Source: Eubacterium sp.
GTDB lineage: Bacteria > Bacillota_A > Clostridia > Peptostreptococcales > Anaerovoracaceae
Assembly: GCA_021769545.1 (NCBI GenBank)
Contig: JAETSS010000004.1
Location: forward strand, 1 to 16,456
Length of the DNA: 16,456 nucleotides
Direction: 5' to 3'
Positions 1 through 8,970 of this stretch are shown in pieces. The stretch's first letter is position 1, and each line of letters opens with the position of its first letter. The notes below the pieces were generated by a model. It did no database searches. It was given only the letters and a program-made list of their open reading frames with translations, and had not been told where the DNA came from. Both the position numbers and the translations under genes were made by a program.

Positions 1-1064
1 TCGAACGAGTCAAAAAAACCATAGCGGAGCATAATCTGATAGAAAACAAGCAGCATATCGTATTGGGTCTGTCCGGCGGACCCGATTCGGTATGCCTTTT
101 TCATATGCTCATGAGACTGGAAAAGCAGATGGACATAACGGTACATCCGGTGCATCTGAACCACAAATTGAGGCCCGGCGAAGCAGAGCGGGATCAGAAA
201 TATGTGCAGAAGCTCTGCGAGGAGATGGGAAAAACCTGCAGGCTCTTTACAGTAGACTGCAACGCGCTGGCGAGTGAGCTTTCCATGACAAGCGAGGAAG
301 CAGGAAGAAAGGCCAGATACGACGCATTCTACCGGACGGCGTCGGAGATAGCCGAAGAGCTCGAGAAAAAGGGCTTAAAGAAAGAAGAGGCAAGAGCTTC
401 CGTAAAGATCGCGGTGGCCCAGAACGCCAACGATCAGGCGGAGACCGTACTGTTCAGACTGCTGCGGGGCACGGGCACCGACGGACTTGCAGGTATGGCG
501 TACGAGCGCCGGGAGCGCGGATTCAGTGTGATACGGCCCATTCTTGACATATACAGGAGCCAGATAGAGGAATACTGCGCGGATCACCGGCTGGAGCCCG
601 TCATAGACCACACCAACAATGAGATGCTGTATTCCAGAAATAAAATCAGGCTGGAACTGATACCTTTTATCGAAAATGGATACAATGAAAATATAAAGGA
701 AAGTCTGGTGCGTCTGTCCCGCATAGCCGCAGAGGACAAGGACTATCTGTGGCAGCAGACGGAGAAGGCATACGGTGAGCTGATAATCGGCGGACAGGAG
801 AAGGCGGACGGCGAAGCGGCGTGCCGGATGCCGGACAGAGTCGTCATGGACCGCGAAGGTCTCTGGGGACAGCCGTCTGCCATAAGGCACCGCTTGATAA
901 TGAAAGCCTTCGCAGAGATAGGTCTTGAGAAGGATATCTCGGAGGAACGGATAAAGTCCGCAGATTCCATAATCTCGAAGAAGCAGGCGCCGAAAACGGT
1001 GGAATTTCCACACGGCTACAGGCTCAAGGTCGCAAAGGGACGAGTGATATTCTTCAGAAATTGA
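1..1064 (+). CDS. tilS: tRNA(Ile)-lysidine synthase TilS, 5' end outside the window
   Basis: TilS uses ATP and lysine to turn the wobble cytidine of the CAU-anticodon tRNA-Ile into lysidine, so the tRNA reads AUA instead of AUG. The open frame runs in from the left edge (first full codon at base 3; 353 codons visible), so the true start lies upstream. The TTG at 63 is internal: the reading HIVLGLSGGPDS continues through it. The PP-loop SGGPDS is at visible residues 24-29. Other family marks are HLNHKLRPGEAERD, AVAQNANDQAETVLFRLLRGTG, RPILDIYRSQIEEYC and the NKIRLELIPF stretch. The protein ends soon after the first C-terminal domain; the second C-terminal (tRNA-clamping) domain of E. coli and B. 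subtilis TilS seems absent, as in short forms such as that of Aquifex. ftsH follows, but the hpt gene often found between tilS and ftsH in Bacillota is missing. Confidence 0.93.
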   Translation, partial: ERVKKTIAEHNLIENKQHIVLGLSGGPDSVCLFHMLMRLEKQMDITVHPVHLNHKLRPGEAERDQKYVQKLCEEMGKTCRLFTVDCNALASELSMTSEEAGRKARYDAFYRTASEIAEELEKKGLKKEEARASVKIAVAQNANDQAETVLFRLLRGTGTDGLAGMAYERRERGFSVIRPILDIYRSQIEEYCADHRLEPVIDHTNNEMLYSRNKIRLELIPFIENGYNENIKESLVRLSRIAAEDKDYLWQQTEKAYGELIIGGQEKADGEAACRMPDRVVMDREGLWGQPSAIRHRLIMKAFAEIGLEKDISEERIKSADSIISKKQAPKTVEFPHGYRLKVAKGRVIFFRN

Positions 1065-1102
1065 ATTTTATGTGAATTTACCATCAAAAAAGCGGCATTC
1101 TA

Positions 1103-1131
1103 TTGAAGGGAATTGGTTTCCATGATAAAAT
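1103..1131 (+). promoter_or_regulatory. Sigma-A-type extended -10 promoter for ftsH
   Basis: A -35 box TTGAAG (1103-1108) and a -10 box TAAAAT (1126-1131) are separated by 17 bases, with TG one base upstream of the -10 (extended -10). Transcription would begin near 1138, leaving a leader of about 60 bases before the TTG at 1201. This makes the in-frame TTG at 1138 an unlikely start for ftsH. Confidence 0.7.
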
Positions 1132-1185
1132 GTTGTATTGAATTTGTTTAAAATCAACAAAAAATTGCGACGAAAACACATTACC

Positions 1186-1191
1186 GGGAGG
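1186..1191 (+). promoter_or_regulatory. Ribosome binding site that fixes the ftsH start
   Basis: GGGAGG lies nine bases before TTG 1201. The upstream in-frame TTG at 1138 has no Shine-Dalgarno sequence in front of it. Starting at 1201 gives [20 protein letters not shown], which places the first membrane helix at the very N-terminus as is normal for FtsH. Confidence 0.8.
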
Positions 1192-1200
1192 ATTGAAAAC

Positions 1201-3462
1201 TTGAAAAAGGCTAAAAACATCGGAATCTATGTAGTCATATTCGGACTTGTGCTGGCGATGGTATGGTTTTATAACAGCGATACGCCTGAGGAGCAGAAGG
1301 AAGTCAAGACTTCGACAATGGTAAAATACCTGAAAGAAAACGAAGTTGAGACAATCAATGTGACCGAGACCAAAATGACGGCGGAACTGAAATCGGGAGA
1401 TAAGGTATACGCCTTCGTGAACAGCGCAGTGGATTTGAGCTATATATATGATTCATATATCATGCCGCAGGTCGATGAAGGCAAGCTCAAGCTGGAAAGC
1501 GACGAGCCGAAGAAGGAATCCATATTCCTCAGCCTGCTGCCGACCTTTATAATGCTGGGCATAATGGTCGTGTTCTTCATTCTGATAATGAACCAGAGCG
1601 GAGGCGGCGGCAAAGCCATGTCCTTCGGCAAGAGCAGAGCCAAGCTGCAGAAGGACAGCGACCTTAAGAAGATAACCTTTAAGGACGTAGCGGGCCTTAA
1701 GGAGGAAAAGGAAGAGCTGGAGGAAATAGTTGATTTTCTCAGGCATCCGGCTAAGTACAACAGTCTCGGCGCAAGGATACCTAAGGGAATACTTCTGGTA
1801 GGTCCTCCGGGAACAGGTAAGACATATATATCCAAGGCCACGGCAGGCGAAGCCGGCGTACCGTTCTTTACCATAAGCGGCTCGGACTTCGTTGAGATGT
1901 TCGTAGGTGTAGGTGCGTCCAGAGTAAGAGACCTGTTCGATCAGGCAAAGAAAAACGCACCGTGTATCGTATTCATAGACGAGATCGACGCAGTGGGACG
2001 TAAGAGAGGCGCAGGACTTGGCGGAGGCCACGACGAAAGAGAGCAGACTCTCAATCAGCTTCTCGTAGAGATGGACGGATTCGCCGAGAATGCCGGTATC
2101 ATCATCCTGGCTGCTACCAACAGACCTGACGTTCTGGACCCTGCACTGCTGAGACCGGGCAGATTCGACCGTCAGATAGTCATAGGCATACCTGATATAG
2201 TGGGAAGAGAAGAGATATTCAGGATACATTCCAGAAACAAGCCTCTCGACGAGGGTGTGGATCCTAAGGTGCTGGCAAGGAGAACTCCGGGCTTTTCACC
2301 TGCGGATATCGAGAACATGCTCAATGAAGCGGCACTTCTGGCTGCCAGAAGAAACGGTCTGAAGATCAGGATGGAAGAGATCGAAGAAGCGATCACCAAG
2401 GTAATAGCAGGTCCTGAGAAGAAGAGCAGAGTCATAGGCGAGGAAGAGAGAAAGCTCACCGCGTACCACGAAGCAGGTCATGCGGTAGTGGCACATGTGC
2501 TTCCTAAGACAGACCCTGTTCACCAGATAACGATAATCCCTAGAGGAAGAGCGGGCGGATTCACCATGATACTTCCTAAGGAGGATAAATACTACGGCAC
2601 CAAGGAGACCATGAGAGAGCAGATAATACATCTGCTGGGCGGACGTGTAGCCGAGATGCTGACGCTTGACGATATCAGTACAGGCGCCAGCAACGATATA
2701 CAGCGGGCCACCGATATTGCCAAGGAAATGGTGACCAAGTACGGATTCAGCGAGAAGCTGGGACCTGTAAACTACAGTTCATCCGACGAGGTGTTCCTGG
2801 GCAAGGACTTCTCCACGAGAAAGAATTATTCGGAGGAGACGGCATCGGAGATAGACGAAGAAGTAAAGGCCATCATCGAAGAAGCATACGAAGCTGCAAA
2901 GAATATACTGGAAGAGCATCTTGAGCAGCTCACCGCAGTGGCGGAAGGACTGCTTGAGATCGAGACCCTTGACCACCAGCAGTTCGTACAGCTTTACGAC
3001 GGCGAAAAGACTCCTAAGGAGCTGGCTGAGGATCTCAAGGAAGAGCTGGAAAAGAAGAAGGAGCGCGATAAGCTGGAAGCGGCGGAGTCGGCAAAGCTGC
3101 GAAAGAAGCAGGCCGCTCTTGAAAAGCAGCGTCTGGAGGAGGCTGCCAAAGCGCTGGCGGAGCAGAACAAGAATTCCAGATTCAAGCCGGGCATCATGAC
3201 GTATGATGACGTCACCAAGACCGCCAAGCCTTTCGACCCCGATAACTTATCGGGAATGAAGGATGAGGAGCTGCCTGATGACGACGATGAAATAAACGAA
3301 GCGGACCAGGAGATGACTCCTTACGAGGACGCTGATGATGATATGCCAAGTGAAGAAGAGCTGGCCGTTTACGATACGGATTATCTCAATGACGACGATC
3401 CGGATGAAGAGGATGCTCCGGACGCTGATGACGATCCGGACGAAGAAAAGAGGAACGGATAA
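1201..3462 (+). CDS. ftsH: ATP-dependent zinc metalloprotease FtsH with long acidic tail
   Basis: FtsH is a membrane-anchored hexameric AAA+ protease that extracts and degrades membrane and short-lived cytosolic proteins. From TTG 1201 it has 753 residues. Helix 1 is near residues 6-24, followed by an extracellular domain, and helix 2 ([19 protein letters not shown]) is near 113-131. Walker A GPPGTGKT is at 201-208, Walker B IVFIDEID has Asp-260 and Glu-261, and the second region of homology ([19 protein letters not shown]) follows. The zinc site HEAGH is at 423-427, and Asp-499 in TGASNDIQ is the likely third ligand. The family core ends near residue 610. Beyond it is a Lys/Glu/Ala-rich probable coiled coil, then a last stretch of 75 residues of which 37 are Asp or Glu. 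Usual length is about 610-700 residues. It has its own promoter and a regulator gene overlaps its stop codon by one base. Confidence 0.96.
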   Translation: MKKAKNIGIYVVIFGLVLAMVWFYNSDTPEEQKEVKTSTMVKYLKENEVETINVTETKMTAELKSGDKVYAFVNSAVDLSYIYDSYIMPQVDEGKLKLESDEPKKESIFLSLLPTFIMLGIMVVFFILIMNQSGGGGKAMSFGKSRAKLQKDSDLKKITFKDVAGLKEEKEELEEIVDFLRHPAKYNSLGARIPKGILLVGPPGTGKTYISKATAGEAGVPFFTISGSDFVEMFVGVGASRVRDLFDQAKKNAPCIVFIDEIDAVGRKRGAGLGGGHDEREQTLNQLLVEMDGFAENAGIIILAATNRPDVLDPALLRPGRFDRQIVIGIPDIVGREEIFRIHSRNKPLDEGVDPKVLARRTPGFSPADIENMLNEAALLAARRNGLKIRMEEIEEAITKVIAGPEKKSRVIGEEERKLTAYHEAGHAVVAHVLPKTDPVHQITIIPRGRAGGFTMILPKEDKYYGTKETMREQIIHLLGGRVAEMLTLDDISTGASNDIQRATDIAKEMVTKYGFSEKLGPVNYSSSDEVFLGKDFSTRKNYSEETASEIDEEVKAIIEEAYEAAKNILEEHLEQLTAVAEGLLEIETLDHQQFVQLYDGEKTPKELAEDLKEELEKKKERDKLEAAESAKLRKKQAALEKQRLEEAAKALAEQNKNSRFKPGIMTYDDVTKTAKPFDPDNLSGMKDEELPDDDDEINEADQEMTPYEDADDDMPSEEELAVYDTDYLNDDDPDEEDAPDADDDPDEEKRNG

Positions 3463-5030
3463 TGAAGGTCACAGTTGCAGATTGCCTTGAGCTTGATGCG
3501 TTCAAAGGCGCCGAAGTGGTAGCCGGCAAGCTCAATATGTCAAATGACGTCAAGGCCATAACGGTGCTTGACCCAAGCGAGACAGAGGACCTGAGTCTTT
3601 ACAGAGGCGATAAAAACAAGATATTGCTGACGGGCTTTCTCGGCATCAGAGATGATGTACGCAGACAGTGCGATGTTGTCAGCAGCGTCGCAGGGCGCGG
3701 CTGTGCGGCACTGGTAGTGTACTACACGGGAAGAGTAGTCAGCAGCCTTGACCGCAGAGTCATCGAAACGGCCGAGCGTGCCATGCTGCCGCTGATAGTG
3801 ATGCCTGCGGAGGCGGAGTACAGTGATGCCATAACGGAGGTCATGGATAAGGTATTGTACGGCGATAATTTCAGCAACAGCCTAATAAGCAATACGGTAT
3901 TCCATCTGCTGAACTTCGAGAAGCACAGCAATTTCCAGTCGGCAGTCAGAGAAGCGGCGATAAACAATGAATTTCAGCTGATAATCCTCAGCGAGGATTT
4001 CAATCCTATCCTGACGGTGGAGACCAGGCACAAGGCCACCATATCGGATGCCATAAGGCTGGGAAAAGAGAGAAACGTAGAGAGCAATTCCAAAGTATAT
4101 ACGATGATAGATGTAAACGGGGTGCTTACCTATTGGGGCCCCGTTACCATCAACAACGATAAATACTACATGTTTATCGTAGACAACGAGGATTCCTATA
4201 CGGCAGGGGAGATCACCAAGCTGGCCGAGATAATACAGCTTGCCATGGGAATGTGGAAATACACGCCTGAGCGCGATGCAAAAGCCGAATTCATCAAGGC
4301 GCTGATGCGCGGCAACAAGAGCCTTGCATATACATTGAAGGACGAGGCAAAGATAAACGGAGATGAGATCCTGAGCGTGTTCTTTTCCAAGGGCATAGGT
4401 CAGGAGGTGGAGAGTCAGGTCTTCGCCGAATTCGAAAAGGAAGAGGATCTCAACATCATGAAGATAACGGAGGGCGACGAGACCTACGGCATGATCCTCA
4501 CCTATGAAGAACAGGGCGCAAGCCACATGCTGAAAAACAGCTGCGTGCAGCTTTTCAATAAGCTCAAGGGAAACAAGAAGGCGCGCATTTTCCATGTGAC
4601 GGGACTCAACGGCATAGAAGGCGCGGGAGATGCCTACAGGCTCATAAGCGAAAGCTGGTCCTTCGTACAGAACGTTTTCCCGTACAAGCGTGTATTCACC
4701 AAGTATGAGCTGACTTTGGTAAGCAACTGCATCAACATACAGATACAGGGCGGCTTCGTGAAGAAGAACTACATGGAGCTTCTGGAGCCCTTCAAGGAAG
4801 CGGGAGAAAACAAGGGCAGGCAGCTTCTGGATACTCTTGAGACCTTCGTGCTGGATGCAGGCATGAACAGCGGCAAGACCGCGGAATTCATGGGAATACA
4901 CACCAACACCGTACAGTACAGACTCAAGAAAATAAACGAGATGCTGGGCGTTGAGATAACCGGAAACAGGATAATACCGGGACTCACCATGGCGCTGGCC
5001 CTTAAACGGCTCGAGCGCGTAGTAAACTGA
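3462..5030 (+). CDS. PucR/CdaR-type transcriptional regulator
   Basis: The 522-residue protein has the layout of the PucR/CdaR family. An N-terminal PucR domain (about 1-125) starts [20 protein letters not shown] and includes a GFLGIRDD stretch. A diverged middle domain follows (about 140-410). The C-terminal HTH_30 domain contains [20 protein letters not shown], then the recognition part [20 protein letters not shown] (roughly 467-500). Family members sense purine-pathway or carboxylate metabolites and usually activate catabolic genes; the ligand cannot be read from sequence. The ATG overlaps the ftsH stop (ATAATG), and AGAGG sits eight bases upstream inside ftsH, so translation is probably coupled. 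glyA follows 38 bases later without an obvious terminator, which hints that one-carbon or purine metabolism is the regulated theme; that is inference. Confidence 0.85.
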   Translation: MKVTVADCLELDAFKGAEVVAGKLNMSNDVKAITVLDPSETEDLSLYRGDKNKILLTGFLGIRDDVRRQCDVVSSVAGRGCAALVVYYTGRVVSSLDRRVIETAERAMLPLIVMPAEAEYSDAITEVMDKVLYGDNFSNSLISNTVFHLLNFEKHSNFQSAVREAAINNEFQLIILSEDFNPILTVETRHKATISDAIRLGKERNVESNSKVYTMIDVNGVLTYWGPVTINNDKYYMFIVDNEDSYTAGEITKLAEIIQLAMGMWKYTPERDAKAEFIKALMRGNKSLAYTLKDEAKINGDEILSVFFSKGIGQEVESQVFAEFEKEEDLNIMKITEGDETYGMILTYEEQGASHMLKNSCVQLFNKLKGNKKARIFHVTGLNGIEGAGDAYRLISESWSFVQNVFPYKRVFTKYELTLVSNCINIQIQGGFVKKNYMELLEPFKEAGENKGRQLLDTLETFVLDAGMNSGKTAEFMGIHTNTVQYRLKKINEMLGVEITGNRIIPGLTMALALKRLERVVN

Positions 5031-5068
5031 ACCAGACAATAAAATATACAGAAAAGAAGGAGAGCAAA

Positions 5069-6322
5069 ATGTATTTTAATTATCTTGAAAAAGCAGATCC
5101 TGAAATAACTGCAGCAATAAAAAAGGAAATAGACCGTCAGGAAACCAAGATAGAGATGATAGCATCCGAAAACTTCGTGAATTACGAGATCATGGAAGCT
5201 GCGGGCAGCGCCCTTACCAACAAGTACGCCGAAGGATATCCCGGCAAAAGGTATTACGGCGGCTGCGAGTGCGTAGACGAAGTGGAAACGCTGGCCATAG
5301 AAAGAGCCAAGAAGCTGTTTGGCGCAGATCACGCCAACGTACAGCCTCATTCAGGAGCCAATGCCAATACTGCCGTATATCAGGCAGTGCTGGAATACGG
5401 TGACACGGTGCTGGGCATGGATCTGTCCAACGGCGGTCATCTGTCCCACGGTTCCCCGGTTAACATTTCCGGTAAGTCATACAATTTCGTATCATACGGA
5501 CTGGATCCCGAGACGGAGATGATAAATTTCGACAACGTGAGAGAACTGGCTCTCAAGCATAAGCCTAAGCTCATCGTGGCAGGCGCATCGGCTTATCCGA
5601 GGACGATACATGCGGACAAGTTCAGGGAGATCGCAGACGAAGTAGGCGCTCTTCTCATGGTGGATATGGCTCATATAGCAGGTCTGGTGGCAGCCGGGCT
5701 CCATCCGAATCCGATGGAATATGCGGATATCGTCACCAGCACGACCCACAAAACCCTGAGGGGTCCGAGAGGCGGACTCATCCTGTGCAGACAGGATCTG
5801 GCCAAGGCCATAGACAAGGCTATATTCCCGGGAACCCAGGGCGGTCCTCTGATGCATATAATAGCTGCCAAGGCAGTATGCTTCAAGGAAGCCATGGAAC
5901 CTGATTTCAAGGTATATCAGCAGCAGGTGATAGACAATGCCAGGGCTCTGGCGGAAGCTCTCAATGCCAAGGGCTTCGATCTCGTTTCAGGCGGTACGGA
6001 CAATCATCTGGTACTGGTGAAGCTGGTAAACAAAGGTGTGACGGGAAAGCTGGCTGAGAATCTTCTCGACGAAGCCAACATCACAACCAACAAGAATGCG
6101 ATCCCTAACGATCCTCAGAGCCCGTTCGTAACAAGCGGTCTCAGGTTGGGTACACCGGCCATGACCAGCAGAGGCTTCAAGGAAGAGGACGTAGCGAAGA
6201 CGGTAGAGGCTATCGCTCTCGTCATCGACAATCCTGAGGACGAGGCAGCTATGGAGAAGGCAAGGGCCATCGTGAAGGAACTTACAGACAAGTATCCTCT
6301 CCACAAGAAATTCAGAGGATAG
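5069..6322 (+). CDS. glyA: Serine hydroxymethyltransferase
   Basis: GlyA is a PLP enzyme that interconverts serine plus tetrahydrofolate with glycine plus 5,10-methylene-tetrahydrofolate, the main source of one-carbon units. At 417 residues it has normal family length. Seen features are [17 protein letters not shown] near the N-terminus, the [17 protein letters not shown] substrate and PLP region, [25 protein letters not shown], and [13 protein letters not shown] with the Schiff-base lysine at Lys-228, equal to Lys-229 of the E. coli enzyme. AAGGAG precedes the ATG with ordinary spacing. It is the third gene after the ftsH promoter and is closed by a terminator, so it may be cotranscribed with ftsH and the PucR-like regulator. 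Confidence 0.98.
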   Translation: MYFNYLEKADPEITAAIKKEIDRQETKIEMIASENFVNYEIMEAAGSALTNKYAEGYPGKRYYGGCECVDEVETLAIERAKKLFGADHANVQPHSGANANTAVYQAVLEYGDTVLGMDLSNGGHLSHGSPVNISGKSYNFVSYGLDPETEMINFDNVRELALKHKPKLIVAGASAYPRTIHADKFREIADEVGALLMVDMAHIAGLVAAGLHPNPMEYADIVTSTTHKTLRGPRGGLILCRQDLAKAIDKAIFPGTQGGPLMHIIAAKAVCFKEAMEPDFKVYQQQVIDNARALAEALNAKGFDLVSGGTDNHLVLVKLVNKGVTGKLAENLLDEANITTNKNAIPNDPQSPFVTSGLRLGTPAMTSRGFKEEDVAKTVEAIALVIDNPEDEAAMEKARAIVKELTDKYPLHKKFRG

Positions 6323-6337
6323 AAGAAAGCAGCACAG

Positions 6338-6365
6338 CAGACAGTCTGAGGGCTGTCTGTTTTTG
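6338..6365 (+). terminator. Intrinsic terminator after glyA
   Basis: Stem CAGACAG (6338-6344) pairs with CTGTCTG (6353-6359) across an eight-base loop, followed at once by a T run. It closes the tilS/ftsH/glyA side and isolates the decarboxylase genes downstream. Confidence 0.85.
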
Positions 6366-6395
6366 TAAGAATAATGTATACAAATAAAAAGGAAG

Positions 6396-6424
6396 TTGCA
6401 AAATCGAGATGTATAAGTTATAGT
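6396..6424 (+). promoter_or_regulatory. Sigma-A-type promoter for the decarboxylase operon
   Basis: TTGCAA (6396-6401) and TATAGT (6419-6424) are spaced by 17 bases. Transcription would begin near 6431, giving a leader of about 70 bases before the first gene at 6504. It lies directly after the glyA terminator. Confidence 0.75.
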
Positions 6425-6441
6425 GAAGATATTATTTTACA

Positions 6442-6462
6442 GGTACATATTTTGGATGTACC
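6442..6462 (+). promoter_or_regulatory. Leader hairpin in the decarboxylase mRNA
   Basis: GGTACAT (6442-6448) pairs perfectly with ATGTACC (6456-6462) around a seven-base loop. It lies about ten bases from the predicted transcript start and has no T run behind it, so it is not a terminator. It could stabilise the mRNA 5' end or act as a DNA operator palindrome; the sequence cannot decide. Confidence 0.5.
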
Positions 6463-6503
6463 GGCTCAGGACTCAAAATACTTATTATAAGGAGGGAGCT
6501 TAA

Positions 6504-8051
6504 ATGAACAAGCTGGAAGAACTCCGCAAAATGAAGGAAAAATTTGCGCAGGGCGGAGGCGAGAAGAGAATCGAGGCGCAGCACGCCAAGGGCAAGCTGA
6601 CAGCCAGAGAAAGGCTGGATATCCTTTTTGACAAGGACAGCTTCGTTGAGATCGATGCTTTCGTTAAGCACAGATGCAATAATTTCGGTATGGATAAAAA
6701 GGAACTGCCCGGTGACGGCGTTGTCACGGGATACGGACAGGTGGACGGAAGGCTGGTATTCGCCTTCGCACAGGACTTTACCGTAAGCGGCGGATCCCTG
6801 GGAGAATATCATGCAGAAAAGATCGTTAAAGTACAGTCTATGGCTCTTAAGATGGGAGCACCTATCGTAGGTCTGCAGGATTCAGGCGGCGCAAGAGTAG
6901 AAGAAGGCGTTGCCGCACTTTCCGGATTCGGCAAGATATTCCATAACAATACCATTTCATCGGGAGTGATCCCGCAGATATCCGTCATCATGGGACCTTG
7001 TGCCGGCGGCGCGGTATATTCCCCGGCCATAACGGACTTCGTGTTCATGGTAGACAAGACCAGTCAGATGTTTATCACGGGACCGGAGGTAATCAAGACG
7101 GTAACGGGCGAAGAGGTGACCGCAGAACAGCTGGGAGGAGCCATGACTCACAACACCGTAAGCGGTGTGGCTCACTTTGTGGGCAAGGATGACACGGAAA
7201 CTCTCATGATGGTAAGAGAGCTCCTCAGCTATATGCCATCCAACAATATGGAGACGGCTCCCGTATATGCCTGCGATGATGATATCAACAGGATGATACC
7301 GGAGCTCAACGATATAATTCCGGATAATCCAAACAAGGCATATGATATGTACGATGTCATAACAAAGCTGGCGGACAACGGCAAGATATACGATGTGATG
7401 CCGCATTATGCCAAGAACATGATAACCTGCTTCATCAGACTCGACGGAGCGACGGTAGGCGTCATAGCCAACCAGCCGAAGTTCGGAGCAGGCTGTCTCG
7501 ATATAGATGCATCGGATAAGGCGGCAAGATTCATAAGAAGATGCGATGCCTTCAATATTCCGCTTCTCACCATAGAAGACGTTCCGGGATTTCTGCCGGG
7601 CACAGGTCAGGAATACGGCGGCATCATAAGACACGGAGCCAAGATGCTGTATGCGTACTGCGAAGCGACAGTGCCTAAGATCACGGTGATACTGAGAAAG
7701 GCATACGGCGGAGCATACATAGGAATGTGCAACAAGGAGCTGGGAGCCGACATGGTAATGGCATGGCCTACCGCACAGATAGCGGTAATGGGAGCCTCCG
7801 GCGCGGTAAATATCATTTCCTCGGTAAAGAAGGAAATAAAGGCTTCGGACGATCCTGACGCTCTCAGAGCCGAGAAGATCGCGGAATACGAAGAAAAATT
7901 CAACAATCCGTACGTTGCCGCAGGACTCGGATATGTAGACGACGTTATCGAGCCGGCGACTACGAGACAGAGGATAATAAGCGCACTGGATATGCTTAGT
8001 ACCAAGAGAGAATCATTGCCGGCCAAGAAGCACGGTAATATTCCGCTTTAG
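6504..8051 (+). CDS. mmdA: Biotin-dependent acyl-CoA decarboxylase/carboxylase carboxyltransferase subunit (MmdA/PccB type)
   Basis: The 515-residue protein is a biotin-dependent carboxyltransferase of the methylmalonyl-CoA decarboxylase alpha / propionyl-CoA carboxylase beta family, with two crotonase-like halves. It moves CO2 between an acyl-CoA and carboxybiotin. Visible marks are AKGKLTARERLDILFD near the N-terminus, the first Gly-rich site QDSGGARVEEGVAALSG, GPCAGGAVYSPAITDF, and in the C-terminal half EDVPGFLPGTGQEYGGIIRH and RKAYGGAYIGMCNKELGAD, then PTAQIAVMGASGAVNI. Length fits MmdA/PccB better than glutaconyl-CoA decarboxylase alpha (about 585 residues). AAGGAGGG precedes the ATG. 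With the OadG-type subunit and biotin carrier behind it, a decarboxylase (Mmd-type) is the best reading; the exact acyl-CoA substrate (methylmalonyl, malonyl or other) is uncertain. Confidence 0.88.
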   Translation: MNKLEELRKMKEKFAQGGGEKRIEAQHAKGKLTARERLDILFDKDSFVEIDAFVKHRCNNFGMDKKELPGDGVVTGYGQVDGRLVFAFAQDFTVSGGSLGEYHAEKIVKVQSMALKMGAPIVGLQDSGGARVEEGVAALSGFGKIFHNNTISSGVIPQISVIMGPCAGGAVYSPAITDFVFMVDKTSQMFITGPEVIKTVTGEEVTAEQLGGAMTHNTVSGVAHFVGKDDTETLMMVRELLSYMPSNNMETAPVYACDDDINRMIPELNDIIPDNPNKAYDMYDVITKLADNGKIYDVMPHYAKNMITCFIRLDGATVGVIANQPKFGAGCLDIDASDKAARFIRRCDAFNIPLLTIEDVPGFLPGTGQEYGGIIRHGAKMLYAYCEATVPKITVILRKAYGGAYIGMCNKELGADMVMAWPTAQIAVMGASGAVNIISSVKKEIKASDDPDALRAEKIAEYEEKFNNPYVAAGLGYVDDVIEPATTRQRIISALDMLSTKRESLPAKKHGNIPL

Positions 8052-8062
8052 GAGGTGGCATA

Positions 8063-8476
8063 ATGAGTATGATGGATAAATTTTCGGATCCTTCACTGTT
8101 CGATTCGCTGGGATTCGGCGACAAGATGATGGGATCGCTCATAACCATGATAATGGGTATGGGAATCACTTTCTGCGTGCTGCTGATCTTATGGGGCTTC
8201 GTAGCTATCATGGGAAGATGCGTAAGCGGCATGAACAAAGACAAGAAGGCACAGGAGACGCCTATAGCCGATGCCACGCCCTCGCAGGCCGCAGCGCCTG
8301 TAGTATCGGATAATGCTGATATTACGGTAGCAGTTATTGCGGCAGCCCTGGAGGCATACAGAGCAGACGGCGGAACGGGCAGTCTGATAGTCAGGAAGAT
8401 CACCAGACTTTCCGGGGAAAGTACGCCCTGGTCCAATGCAGCAATAGATGACTGCATTGAAAGCAGAAGATTTTAA
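8063..8476 (+). CDS. mmdD: OadG-family small membrane subunit of a sodium-pumping decarboxylase
   Basis: The 137-residue protein matches the OadG/MmdD layout: a short N-terminus, one membrane helix around residues 24-50 (GSLITMIMGMGITFCVLLIL), a charged and Ala/Pro-containing linker, and a soluble tail with DITVAVIAAALEAYRAD and IVRKITRL, typical of this family's C-terminus. In known enzymes this subunit anchors the carboxyltransferase and biotin carrier to the membrane beta subunit that couples decarboxylation to sodium export. AGGAGG lies eight bases before the ATG, only 11 bases after the carboxyltransferase gene, so both are cotranscribed. No conserved partner-binding residue beyond the family pattern can be identified by eye. 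Confidence 0.82.
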   Translation: MSMMDKFSDPSLFDSLGFGDKMMGSLITMIMGMGITFCVLLILWGFVAIMGRCVSGMNKDKKAQETPIADATPSQAAAPVVSDNADITVAVIAAALEAYRADGGTGSLIVRKITRLSGESTPWSNAAIDDCIESRRF

Positions 8477-8480
8477 TCGT

Positions 8481-8500
8481 GCTTATCATATGAGATAAGC
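8481..8500 (+). promoter_or_regulatory. Intercistronic hairpin before the biotin carrier gene
   Basis: GCTTATC (8481-8487) pairs perfectly with GATAAGC (8494-8500) with a six-base loop, in the gap between the OadG-like gene and the biotin carrier gene. There is no T run, so a processing or mRNA-stability role is more likely than termination. Confidence 0.45.
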
Positions 8501-8532
8501 GGTCGGAAAATATATCGAAAGGAATGAGAATT

Positions 8533-8937
8533 ATGAAGAAATATAATGTCACTGTCAACGGAACGACGTATGCAGTTGAGGTTGAAGAAGTAGGCGGCGC
8601 ATCAGTAGCACCGGCAGCCCCTGCGGCAGCTCCGGCTCCTGCGGCAGCCCCTGCACCTGCCCCTGCAGCACCTGCCCCGGCTCCTGCGCCTGTAGCATCA
8701 GCTCCGGCACCTGCATCAGGCGGAGCAAACACCATTTCAGCTCCTATGCCGGGAACCGTACTGGATGTCAAGGTAAGTGCCGGACAGTCGGTAAATCAGG
8801 GAGACGTACTGGTAATACTGGAAGCCATGAAAATGGAAAATGAGATCATGGCACCTGCAGCAGGCACAGTTGATACAGTACCTGCAGTAAAGGGAGCGAA
8901 TGTCAATGCAGGAGATGTTCTCGTAACCCTAAAATAA
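8533..8937 (+). CDS. mmdC: Biotin carrier protein of the decarboxylase (biotinyl domain)
   Basis: This 134-residue protein carries the covalently bound biotin that shuttles CO2 between the carboxyltransferase and its partner subunit. It begins MKKYNVTVNGTTYAVEVEEV, followed by an Ala/Pro-rich flexible linker (about residues 25-60), then a biotinyl domain with ISAPMPGTVLDVKVSAGQSV and EAMKMENEI. The biotin attachment lysine is Lys-100, 34 residues from the C-terminus, which is the standard spacing. An in-frame ATG at 8524 touches the AAAGGA site directly (no spacer), whereas ATG 8533 is nine bases away, so 8533 is chosen. It is the third gene of the module; no beta subunit follows and the next gene is coaX. 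Confidence 0.92.
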   Translation: MKKYNVTVNGTTYAVEVEEVGGASVAPAAPAAAPAPAAAPAPAPAAPAPAPAPVASAPAPASGGANTISAPMPGTVLDVKVSAGQSVNQGDVLVILEAMKMENEIMAPAAGTVDTVPAVKGANVNAGDVLVTLK

Positions 8938-8944
8938 AGTATTT

Positions 8945-8970
8945 TTGATTTTACATATTTGTGTTACAAT
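8945..8970 (+). promoter_or_regulatory. Extended -10 promoter for coaX
   Basis: TACAAT (8965-8970) has TG one base upstream, an extended -10. The -35 region (T-rich, 8942-8950) is a poor match to TTGACA. Transcription would begin near 8977, inside the inverted repeat that abuts the -10 box. Confidence 0.5.

Noticed and set aside
1138..1200. Longer ftsH start at TTG 1138
   Set aside because: It falls on the predicted transcript start, has no ribosome site, and adds a basic stretch not expected before the first membrane helix; TTG 1201 has GGGAGG nine bases upstream.
3882..5039. Long reverse-strand ORF of 385 codons opposite the PucR-like gene
   Set aside because: It mirrors a clear PucR-family gene with proper start and ribosome site; its own translation has no recognisable family and no ribosome site was found.
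5031..5068. Possible riboswitch or promoter before glyA
   Set aside because: The gap is only 38 bases, too short for a glycine or other riboswitch, and no -35/-10 pair is convincing.
8400..8771. Ala/Gly-rich reverse ORF opposite the biotin carrier
   Set aside because: It is the antisense reading of the Ala/Pro linker codons; low complexity, no independent support.
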